64,000 nt of DNA from Aquabacterium sp. (GTDB lineage Bacteria > Pseudomonadota > Gammaproteobacteria > Burkholderiales > Burkholderiaceae_C): assembly GCF_029946005.1 (NCBI RefSeq), contig NZ_JAQSDR010000027.1:1-64000 (forward strand). Direction: 5' to 3'. This document shows positions 41,938 to 53,900 of this stretch, in pieces. Both the position numbers and the translations under genes were made by a program. Every line of letters starts with the position of its first letter. Position 1 is the first letter of the stretch. The notes under the pieces are model-generated. The model searched no databases, was not told the DNA's origin, and saw only the letters and a list, made by a program, of their open reading frames with translations.

Positions 41938-44900
41938 TCATCGCCCAAGTAGGCGGTTGATCCAGCTGCTTTTGCCGGATGGAGCCTCATCGTTGGTGGC
42001 TGGCGATGCGTGGTCACCAGCCGCCGGTGCGGTGCCCAAGGGCGATGCTGTCGCTTTGGCGGCCTGCGGTGCGGCGAGCTGGCCCAGGTTCTCGAAGATC
42101 AGGCGCCGCACGCTCACGCTGACGCCGGTCCGGCGCCTGATTTCCGTGACGGCGCGCATGGCCAGCAGCGAATGGCCGCCCAGGTCGAAGAAGTTGTCAT
42201 CCAGGCCGATGTCTTGCTCGCCAATCAGTTCCTGCCAGACTTCGGCAATGGCCTTTTCCATGGGAGTGCTGGGGGCGGGTTTGCTGGACACCGGGGTGGT
42301 CTTGGGGACCGATGCCGAGGCCGATGGTGCGGCGAGTTGGCCGAGGTGTTCCAGATCGCCGGTGTGGTGGAGCACCACGCGGCGTGCAAGGAGCTGCGAT
42401 GCCAGGCTGGCGGGCATGGGCTCCCCCGCACAAAGGGCCACGAAGCCATCGTGCGCCGTCCACTCGGCATCGACCAGCGCTTGCCAGGTGGCCGATTGGG
42501 CCTGCATGACGTCGATCTCGTCGCCGAGCTGCTGTTGCAGCAGGCCCGGATTGCGGATCGCCTCTTCCGTGGCAAGCACCACCTCGGCGCCCACCAGCAA
42601 AGGCAGGTAGAAATCCACGACCGACATGCCACTGCCCAAGGCATTGGCAGCCAGTAGCCTTTGTCCTGGCCGCAGGCCCAGCTTTTGCTCCAGGCCCAGC
42701 AGCAGGTCGATCACATCACGGTGGGACCAGGGAATGTGCCGGGCTTGGCCTGCCGACCCGGATGAGCTGATCAGGCAGGCTGGATCTGTGGCGGTCGCGT
42801 CCAGGGATGGGTTCGGTGCAGGTGGGGTGGGGGCCTGGCTGCGCAGACGCCGTTCATCCAGGTCGAGCAACAAGGTCTTGTCTCGGGGCCAGGACAGCGC
42901 TTGCACGGAATCGGAGCGTCCGATGACCCAGCTCAGGCCAGCGTCCTGGATGGTGCTGGCGAGTTGTTCGCTGGCATCACGCGGCTCCAGTGCCACGCAG
43001 GCCGCGCCTGCCTGGAGAATGCCCAGCATGGCCGCCAGGAGATCCGGGCGACGGGGCAGGCAGACGCCGACGCACTGGCCTCGGCCAATGCCTTGAGCCC
43101 GCAGGAAATGGCTGACCTGGTTGGCTTGGGACCAGAGCTCGGCATGGCTGAGTGGTCGCTCCCCGGTCTGGCTGAGCGCAACGTTCTTGGACGCGGCGTG
43201 CGTGCGTTGGCGCAGCAGGTCGGGCAGCGTGGCGGGCGGGGCGGCGGGTGCTTTCTGTTCGCCGGGTGACAGGTCGTAGTCGCCCAGGGGGCGGTCGGGG
43301 TCTGTCACAACCTGACGCAGCAGTTTTTCAAGGCTGGCAGCGAACACGCCGACAGTCGCCGTGTCCAGCACATCCGCGTTGAAGGTGAAGACGAACTCGA
43401 TGTGGTTGCGGGTTTCAACACACCACAAGGCCAGGTCTTGCGCGGCGCCCAGCATGGGGGTGGGCATGCGCTGGTGATCGACATTGCCCCAGCGGGTGGT
43501 GCGCTCGCGCACGTCTTGGTAGGAGAAGGACACCTGGTGGATGGGCGGGCGGCTCATGTCCCTGGGAACCTGGAGTGCTTGAACCAGGTGGTCGAAGGGC
43601 ACGTCCGGGAAGGAGAAGGCGTCCACCACCTTGCGGTGGACCGAGGCCAGCCAGCTGGACAGGGACATGTCGGCCTGTGGCTGCATGCGCAAGGGCAGCA
43701 TGTTGACGAAGAAGCCCATCAGCGGTTCCAGCGCAGGCTGCTCACGGCCGCGCACCGGCGTGCCGATGACGAAGTCGTCTTGCTGGCTGACCCGGTGCAA
43801 GGCCAGCGCATAGGCGGCCAGCAGGGTGATGTACAGCGTGCGGCCTTGCTGCTGCGCCTGCGCGCGCAGTGCATCGGTGATGTCCTTGGCCAGGTTGAAC
43901 TGGAAGGAGCCGCCTCGGCCCGACATGAAAGGCGGGCGAGGGCGGTCCAGCGGCAATTCGATGGACGGGGGCAGCGGCGTGAGTTGTTCGCGCCAGTAGT
44001 CCAGTTGCCTTTTCAGTTCGGGGCCGCTCATCCAATCCTTGTGCCAAGCGGCGAAGTCGCCGTAGCTCACGGTCAACTTGGGCAGATTGGGCTCACGGCC
44101 TTCCAGGCAGGCGCTGTAAAGCTCGGGCAGGTCGACGTACAGCAGGTCAAAGGACCACGCGTCCCAGACCAGGTGGTGGGCCTGGAACAGCAGACCGTAC
44201 TCGTCGGGCGCCAAGCGGAACAGACGGGCGGTGAAGAGCGGGCCCTTCTCGACGTCGTAGGGGGTTTCGACCAGTTCGGCGATGACCTTGTTCATGGCCG
44301 GCTTGCGCTCGGCTTCCGGCAGGTGGCTGAAATCGTCGAAGGGCAGGAGGCTGAAATCCAGGCTCGGCAGGATGCGCTGGACATCACCCTCAGGGGTGCG
44401 TTCCACGACGGTGCGCAGCACGCTCTGGCGCTGAACCAGCAGTTGCCAGGCGCGGTTGAAGGCCTCCACATTCAGCGGGCCCAGCAGGCGGTGGCCGGTC
44501 GGGATGCTGTGCACCACGGTGCCGGGGTTCACGTTCTCCAGGAACCACACGCGCTCCTGCATTTGCGACAGGGGCGCGGTGGACTGGTCGGCCCGGATGG
44601 GGATGGTGTCTGCACCGGCACCGCTGGTCGGGGTGCTGGCGGGCTGGGCCTGTTTCAGCGCCACCAGGGCCTGGGCCAGCTTGGCGGGCGTCGGGTGGTC
44701 GAAGATCATCCGCAGGCCAGGGCGGTGCCCCAGCGCGCTGGCCAGGGCGGCGGACAGCTTGGCCGCCATCAGGGAATGGCCACCCTGCTCGAAGAAATGA
44801 TCGTGGTCCTGCAAACGGTCGCGTCCCAGCAGCTTGCCCATCTCCTGGGCCACGGTGTTGGTGGCCTCGGCGAGGGGGCCGGAGACCGCCATTACCTGGG

Positions 44901-47900
44901 TGGGTGCCGCCGTGGCGGTTTGCACCGAGGGGGCGCTGCCCTTGGAGGTGGGCAGCGGCAAGGCCTTGCGATCGATCTTGTTGTTGGGCAGCAGTGGCAG
45001 CTTGGGCAGGACGAGGATGGTGCGGGGTACCATGTAGTCCGGCAAGGTCTGGCGCAGGCTGGCCCTCAATGCGGCGCTGTCCAGGGCCGCGTTGCCTTGC
45101 GGCACCACGTAGCCGATGAGGGCCATGTCGCCTGGGCTCATTTCCGTGGCGGTCACCACGGCGCGGGCCACGTCTGCCTGGGCTTCGAGTTGAGCCTCGA
45201 TCTCTCCGAGCTCAATGCGGTAGCCCCGGATCTTCACCTGGAAGTCCATGCGTCCCAGGTGTTCCAGCTGCCCGTCTTCGCGCCAGCGGCCCAGGTCTCC
45301 GGTTCGGTAGATGCGTTGCGCCGGGCGCGGGCCCCACGGGAGCGTCACGAAGCGGTCCGAGGTGAGGTCGGGTCGTCCGTGGTATCCCAAGGCGACGCCA
45401 TCACCCCCGATGCAGATCTCGCCTTCCTGGCCAACCGTGACCGGCTGCATGGCCTCGTTCAGGATCCAGACCTGGGTGTTGTCGATCGGGCGGCCGATGG
45501 TGATCTTGGCGTTGGGGTCGCGCACGGGCGACAGCGTGGACCACACGGTGGTCTCCGTGGGGCCGTACATGTTCCAGACTTCAATGCCCTTGGCCAGCAA
45601 GGCGGTGGCCAGGGCCGGTGGCAAGGGTTCGCCGCCGACCAGGGCGCGGAAACCACGTGGTGGCTGCCAGCCCGCGTCCAGCAACAGGTGCCAGGTGGTG
45701 GGCGTGGCCTGCATCACGGTGACCTGATGTTGCGTGATCAGCGCCATCAGTGTTTCACCGTCCATGGCTTCATCGCGCGTGGCGAGCACCACGGTGCCGC
45801 CAGTGATCAGCGGGAGCAGCAGTTCCAGCACCGCGATGTCGAAGCTCAGGGTGGTCACGGCCAGCAGTCGATCGCCCGCCTTGAAACCAGGTTCCCGTTG
45901 CATGCTGCTCAGGAAATTGCAGACCGCGCTGTGCTGCACGGCGACACCCTTGGGTCGGCCTGTGGAACCCGAGGTGTAGATCACGTAGGCGGCCGCCTGC
46001 GTGTCGGTCATCGTGGGCAAGGCGGTGTCGCTGGCCGTGGCCACGAGTGCGGCATCGTCGTCGAGCCGCAATTGTGTGGCGCGCGGCAGGCCGCTGGCGT
46101 CGGCGCAGCTTGAATGCGTCACCACCAGGCCCAGATTGGCGTCTTCGGCCATCATCTTCAGGCGCTCGGTGGGGAAGCCGGGGTCCATCGGCACATAGGC
46201 GGCACCGGTCTTGAGCACCCCGATCAGGGCTGGCAGCAGGTGGGTGCTGCGCGGCAGGCTGATGCCCACGCGCTGTCCGGGGCCCGCGCCACGGGCTTGC
46301 AGAACGCGGGCGATCTGATTAGATTGGGATTCGAGGGCGCCGTAGGTCAGGTGGCCTTCAGCGGTGATGACCGCTGTGGCGTTGGGCGTCAGCTTGGCCT
46401 GGCGCGACACCCAGGCTTCGATGCGAGCCTGAGGATCCAGGGCGCGATCCGTTCGGTTCCAATCCAGCAGGCGCGGATCAAGCTGGACAGGGACGGTGGT
46501 CGATCCTGACGACAACAGGGCGATGAGTTGGTCAACCAGCTGTTGCGCCCGGCCCAGGCTCAGGTATTCGCTGCTGTGGTGGAGGTCGAGGGTCAGTGCA
46601 TCGGCTTGTTCGTAGAAGTTGAAAAATAGCTCGCTGAGCAGACCGGCTTTGCGGCCCTCGTGCATCTGCGCTTTCAACGGTGCCCAGCCTGACAGGTCCA
46701 CCTTCGGGTTGAGGTTGAAGTAAATGCTGCTCAAGGGCGGTCGGCTGCCTTCGGCCTGCAGACCGAGCGCGCGCGCCGCGATGCCCTGGGTCATGAGGGG
46801 GTGTTCCATCGCGTCCATGAGCGCGCTCTTGACGCGGCCAATGCGCGCCTTGAAAGGCTCGTCGGCGGGCAGTGTCAGGCGAACGGGCAGGTCCAGGACG
46901 CCGTCCGCCAGCAGCGGCGCGTGGCGCTGTAGGCTTTGGGCCGCATACGGGATGCTGACGACGATGTCCCTCTGGCCGCTTTCCTGCGCGATCAGCTCTG
47001 CCACGGCGTTCAGCAGCCATTGGAAAAGGGTGGCGCCTTGCGCCTTGGCCTGCTCGCGCAATGTGGCCAGCTTGACGCCGTCCAGGCGGGCCCTGACGGT
47101 GTCGGCCACGAAGGTGCGCGGACCCGTGGGGGTCTTGTCACCCAGCGACACGGGCTGGGGCAGCGCTTGCAGCACCTGCTTCCAGTGCGCGATGCTGGCT
47201 TGGCCATCCGCACCGTTGAAGCGCGCCTGTTCGCCCACCGCGAATGACAAGGGCGAGCCGGGCTCGGAGGCCCAGGCAGGTGTCAATCCTGAGGCCCGCG
47301 CGCGGTAAGCCTGCGCCAGCTCCACGTTGAAAACGCTGGAAGCCCATCCGTCGAAGATGAGGTGGCTGGCCACGACGTGGACCACCACGCGGCCATCGGC
47401 CAGATGGAGGATGCTGGCGCGGGCCAGGGGCGCCTTGTCGAGAGGGAGGTCAATCCCGTTGGCTTGGCGGCAGTGCTGGTCCAGCGCCTGATCGCTGTCG
47501 GCTTGGGCCCGCAAATCGACCTCGGCCACGGGCACCACGGACTGAGGCTCGATGATCTGCCGTGGTTCATCCAGGTCGAAGCGCAGTTTGAAGGCGGTGT
47601 GCCGTTGCAAGACATCTTGCAGGGCCGACTTCAATGCCGCGGCATCCACCTGACCGGTCAAGGTGACGCAGAAAGACTCATTGAGTGCGCGCCGCGCCGC
47701 CGGGTCGTAACTCGCGGCCAGCCAGCGTTCGGTCTGCCCGGGTGTCAAGGGCGCTTCAAGAAGTGCCGTGGCGATCTTGGTTGCAGAGCCCTCGCGCAAG
47801 GGAATGAAACCCAGCGCGGTCAGCTCATCCAGCGCCTTGGTGAAGACCTCGACGATGCGGTCGGTGTGCGCATCGGTCATGGCCTCGGTGACGAAGTGGC

Positions 47901-50900
47901 CGAACTGTTCATACAGGTGCAGGCCGTGGAAGCGGGCCAGGTAATAGAACAGGCTGATGTTGGGCACGCCATCGTCCCACTGCAGGCGCCACAAGGATGC
48001 GCAATGCACGGCCTTGACCGGGGCGCCGCGCTGAGCGAAGGCCGCGTTCAGGCGATCAATCAGGCGCTGTGTCCGGTCATTGAGCTGGCGGTAGAACTCA
48101 CGACCGCCGCGCTTGAGGTGCAGCAAGGTGGCGTGTGCCGCAGCCAATGCCAGCGGGTGGCGCACGAAGGTGCCCGCGAAGTAGGTCACGCCAGCTTCGG
48201 GGTAGGAGTCGTCACCGTATTGCCAGTGGCCACCGTCCAGGGCATCCAGCCAGTTGGCGTTGCCAGCGATGGCGGCGAAGGGCAGGCCGCCGCCGATCAC
48301 CTTGCCGTAGGTGGCGATGTCGGCGCGCACACCGTAGAACTCTTGCGCACCACCCGGGGCCACGCGGAAGCCGGTGACCACTTCGTCGAAGATCAGGGCG
48401 CAGCCCGCCTGGTCGGCGATCTCGCGCAGGGATTTCACGAACTCGCGTGGTTGCAGCGTGGGGTACTTGTTCTGGATCGGCTCGGTCATGATGGCCGCCA
48501 GCTCGGTGCCGCGTTCGCGCAGCACGCGCAGCGAGTCTTCGCTGTTCCAATCCAGCACGAGGATGTTCTCAACCGAATTGGCCAGGATGCCCGGGGCGGC
48601 GGACAGCGAGCGCAATTGCTTAGTACCGCGCACGATCACTTCATCAAAGATGCCGTGGTACGAGTTGGTGAAAATGGCGATGGTCTTGCGGCCGGTCACC
48701 GTGCGCGCGATGCGCATGGCGCCCATCACGGCTTCGGAGCCCGTGTTGCAAAAGCCCACGCGCTCCATGCCGGTGAACTCGGAGATCAGGTTGGCGACCT
48801 CGGCGGCCAGTGGGTGCTGCGGGCCCACTTCCAAGCCCAATTGCAGCTGCTCGCTGATCGCGGCAATGACGCTCTCGGGTTGGTAACCCAGCAGGTTGCC
48901 GCCAAAGCACGAGAGCAGGTCGATGTACTCGTTGCCGTCCAGATCCCAAAGGTTGACGCCCTTGGAGCGGTTGACCACGATGGGGTAGACCAGGTCTTTC
49001 CACAGTGGGTTGAAGCCCGTGACCACGCGCGGGTCGGCCATGGCCTTGCGGTTTTTTTGGCTGAAGCTCTTGGACTGGCCGGTGCGCTGGTTGTAGCGTT
49101 GGATGAAGTCGGTCACCCACTGCATTTGGGTGGGTGTGAAATCGGTTTGGGCCTGCAAGGTGATGCGGGCCGAGGCGCCAAAGGGCTTTTCCAGCAGCGA
49201 GGTCTTGGAGGGCTGGGCGAGTTCAGCAGGGGCGGCCACCACATTGGCCGGGGCCACGCTTTGACCCGACAACACGGCCAACTGCTGGGCCATCAATTGC
49301 ATCTGTTGCTGGATGAGCTGGTGCACGGCATCGCCCGCCACCGAGGGCTGGTGCGCCGTGAAGACCGCCTGGGCCATCGGTGCTGGCTGCGCAGCCACCG
49401 CGCTGACGGGTGGTGGTGCGAACTTGTCGGCGGGCAGCTCTGCATCCAGAAACTGAACCAGTTTGGCCAGGGTGTCCAGGTCTTCCATCAAGCGGCGAAA
49501 GCGCAGCTTGATGCCGAACACACGCTCCAGCTCCAGGGTCGCCTGGGTCAATGACAAGGAATCCAGGTCCAGGTTGACGAACGTGGTGTCGCGGTCCACC
49601 TCGCTGGCAGACATGCCGGAGACGTCACTGAAGATGCGCGTGAGTTCTTGTTCAAGGCGGGGTAGGCGGCTCATTGGACGGGCATCCTCTTGGATCAGGG
49701 AAACTGGGACGACCACAGCAGTGGGCTTGCGAGCGAACCAATGGGATTCGCCCCGGAATGGGTAGGCGGGCAGTGCAATGCGGCGTGCGTTGGCGGGCAC
49801 AGGCCAGGCCAACTCGACCCCGGCGCACCACAAGGCACCCAGGCCCTGCAGCGCACGCACGGCAGGTTCGCCCGGGTCTTGGGCCGGACCCAGCAAGGGC
49901 ACGATGCGAGGCACCGCATTCTGGGCGGTGCGGTGCTGGCGCAGCAGGGCGGTGAGCGCCTGGCCTGGGCCGACCTCGACAAAGACGGTGGCATCGCCTT
50001 GGTCCAGTTCTGCCTGCACGGCTCGGCTGAACTGAACGGTGGCGCGCACCTGGCGGGCCCAGTACTGCGGGTCGGTGGCCTCACTGTCTTGCAGCAAGGC
50101 GCCGCTGACGCATGAGTACATCGGGATCGACGGGGCATGCAGCGTAGCGTGGCCGAGTGCTTGTGCCACGCGCGGCAAGGCGCCGTCCATGCTGACGCTG
50201 TGGAAGGCGTGGGACACCTTCAAGCGTGTCGTGCTGATGTCCTGGGCTTCCAGCCGCGTGGCAAAGTCCGTGATGGTGTCAAACGGGCCCGCCACCACGG
50301 TGAGCGTGGGCGCGTTGGCGGCGGCGATTTCCACGCCCGGCGGCATCAGGCTGCGCACCAGGTCCGCGCTGCTGCGCACGGCCAACATGGCGCCGGCAGG
50401 CTGGTCGAACATGGCTTGACCGCGTGCAATGACGGCGCTCATGGCATGGTCCACCGACAGCACGCCGGCGTGGCAGGCGGCAGCGTACTCGCCAATGCTG
50501 TGGCCAATCATGGCATCGGGCCGGATGCCCAGGCTGTCCAGCCAGGCGGTCAGCGCATGTGACACGCAGAACAGCGCGGGCTGAGCATGGCGCGTTTCTG
50601 CCAGCTTGGCGGCGGCTTCTGCGTCGGTGGGCAAGGCTTGAACCAGCCATTGGCGAAGGTCCATGGCCAGGGCCTCAGGCGCGGCGGCCAGGCATCGGTC
50701 AAACGCCTCACGGAAGGCGGGCACTTCGTCGTACAACTGACGCGCCATGCCAGGGTGCTGGGAGCCTTGTCCAGGGAACAGAAAGACCACCCGGGGTTTG
50801 ACCAGCGCGGCTTGCGCTGTCTTGACCTGGCGCAGTGAGGCCACCGCTTCAGCCCCATTGCGCGCCACGACGGCCACCCGGTGTCCCATGCGCTGGCGGC

Positions 50901-53900
50901 CTCGTGACAGGGTTGCCATGGCGTCTTGCAAGGAGGTGTCGGGGTGCCGCTCCAGGTGGTCAGCCAGGTCCCGGGCTCGCCGCAAGACAGCTTCGGCGGT
51001 CTTGGCCGACAAGGGCAGCAGGCTGAGCTGATCGGCCTGGCCCAAGGATGCGGGCTGGGGCGATTCCTCCAGCACCACGTGGGCATTGGTGCCACCCACA
51101 CCAAACGAGCTGACGGCAGCGCGGCGAACTTGAGGCCCGCGCGGCCAAGCGCGCGCTTCGGCCTGCACCGTGAAAGGCGTGTTGGCCAAGTCGATTTGCG
51201 GATTGGGCCGGCGGTAGTGCAGCGTGCCCGGGATGACCTCGCGGTGCATCGACAGTGTGGCCTTGATCAAGCCCAGCACACCTGCGGCGGCCACCGTGTG
51301 GCCCAAGTGGCCCTTGATGGAGCCGATCTGGCAGAACTGTTTGTCGCTGGTGTCGCGAGACCAGGCCCGGCTCAGGGCCGCGATCTCGATGGGGTCGCCC
51401 AGCGAGGTGCCGGTGCCATGCGCCTCGACATAACCGATGCTGCGCGCATTGATGCCCGCGTGGTCCAGGGCCATGCCGATGGCCTCGGCCTGGCCACTGA
51501 CGCTGGGTGCCGTGAAACTGGCCTTGTCCCCGCCATCGTTGTTGATGCCCACGCCCTTGATGACCGCGTACACCGTGTCGCCATCGGCCAGGGCTTGCTT
51601 GAGGCGCTTGAGCACGACCACGCCACCGCCGCTGGCAAAGACGGTGCCCGAGGCCTCGGCGTCAAACGGTCGACAGCGTCCGTCGGACGACTCCATGCTG
51701 CCTTCCACATACAGGTAGCCACCCGGCTGAGGCACGACCACGCTGACGCCTCCGGCCAGGGCGACATCACATTGACCTTGGGCGAGCGCGTGCCAAGCCT
51801 GCGTGATGGCGACCAGCGACGTGGAGCAGGCGGTGTGGATGGACACGGCCGGGCCGCGCAGGTTCAGACGGTTGGCCGCGCGCGTGGCGACGTAATCCTT
51901 CTCATTGGCCAGCATGGTGGCGAACTCGCCGTAACGCTGAATCAAGTCGGGTTGCTCGGCCCGCATGGCGGGCAGGTAGGTGTTGTTGGCGGTGCCGGCG
52001 TACACGCCGATGCGGTCCTGGCCTCGGCTCGGGTCAATGGCGGCGTTTTCAAGTGCCGACCAGCACAGCTCCAGGAACAGGCGCTGCTGGGGGTCCAGCA
52101 CGGTGGCTTCGCGGGCGGAGATGCCGAAGAACGCCGCGTCGAAGCGGTCGGCGTCTTCCAGCACCCCGCGGGCTGCCACGAAGTTGGGCCGGTTGCGCAC
52201 TTCTTCGGGCACCGACGGATCGACCTCGTGCGGGGCAAAGCGGCGGATGCTTTCGCGGTCGGCCAGCAGGTTGGCCCAGAAGGTGTCCAGGTCGTGGGCG
52301 TTGTCGGCCCGCACTGACATGCCGATGATGGCGATGCCATCCTGGTCTTGCGGACCGGTGGGCACATGGCGCCGGCTTGGGGCGGCAGCGCCTTGCAGGC
52401 TTTGGGCCATGCCAGCGATGGTGGGCCGGTCATACACCTCGGCCACCGACAGGTTCAAACCCAGCTGCTTGATGCGGCTCACGAAGCGCATCACCAGCAG
52501 CGATCGGGCACCTGCGTCGAACACATTGCTGTCGTCGGCCAGGTCGTTCAAGCCCAGCAGTTCTTGCCAGACGCTGCGCAGGCGCTCGGTCACCGACAGC
52601 GTGTTGGGATCAAGGGCTGAGGATGCTTCAAGGACGGGCAGCGGCAAGCTGCGCCGGTCTATCTTGCCGCTGGGTGTGGTGGGCAGTTTGTCGAGCGCGA
52701 TGAAGCGCACGGGGATCATGTAGTCGGGCAGGCGGTCGCGCAGCCATTGCCGCCAGGGCGCCAACAGTTGGGCCAGCGCCGGACTGCCGGGGCGCAACAC
52801 CACGTGGGCCACCAGCTGGCGGCCGGAGCCGGGTACATCGGGCGCGGTCACGGCCGCGTCCTGGACGGACTCGTGCGCCATCAGGGCCAATTCGATGTCG
52901 CCGGGTTCGATGCGGAAGCCGTCCACCTTCAGTTGCTGGTCGATCCGGCCCTGGTAGGTGAGCACATCCTCGGGGTCGCGGCTGACCAGGTCGCCGGTGG
53001 CGTACCAGCGGCCGGGCAGGCCGGCGGGGCCGTCCAGAAAGCGTTCGGCGCTCAACTGGGCCTGGCCCAGGTAGCCGTGGGCCAGGGTGTCGCCACCCAG
53101 CAGCAATTCGCCGGTGTCGCCGGTGCTGAGCGTGCCAGTGTCGGGGTCGCGCAGGGCCAGCAGCACATGGGGCAAGGCCGTGCCGATGGGTGGGATGCCA
53201 AGCCAAGAAGCAGGCGGGCCGCTCAGCTCGAAGGCGGTGACCACGTGGCTTTCGGTGGGGCCATAGTGGTTGTGCAGTGCTGCCTGTGGCAGGCGCTCAA
53301 ACAGGGCGCGGATGGTGGGGGTGACCTGCAATTGTTCGCCGGCACTGACCACTTCACGCAGGCTCAACGGCGGCTTGCCTTCGCTGTGCGCGTCTTCATC
53401 GGCCTGGGCCAGCATCTGCAAGGCCACATAGGGCAGGAAAATGCGTTCAACGCGCTGCGTTTGCAGTGCCTCGCGCAGCAAGGCTGGATCGCGCCGGTGG
53501 CTGTCCGGGATCAACACCAGCGTGCCGCCGCAAGCCAGGGTGGAGAAGATCTCCTGGAAATGCACGTCGAAGGACAAGGGGGCGAACTGCAGGGTTCGGG
53601 CCGCTTGCCCCAGGCGGGGATGCTGGGCATGCCACTGGATCAGATGGCGCAAGGGCAGGTCGCCCATGGCCACCCCTTTGGGCCGCCCGGTGGAGCCTGA
53701 GGTGAACAGCACGTAAGTCAGGTCGCTGCTGGCGGCATGGGGCATGCCTTGCGAAGGCGCGACGGCGTCCAGGCTGGGCATGGGGCCGACCAGCTCTTTC
53801 AGAGCCGACAAGGCGCCGGGTTCACCCACCACCACCCGGGGTTGCGCGTCAGCCAACATGGCCTGCAGTCGATCAGCCGGGTAGCTCAGGTCCAAGGGCA

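Noticed and set aside
43402-46113. 903-codon plus-strand open frame opposite the NRPS-PKS
   Set aside because: It is antisense to well-conserved A, T and C domains; the translation is Gly/His/Gln-rich low-complexity typical of shadow frames in GC-rich DNA. The same applies to 11674-13770 and 47362-49554.
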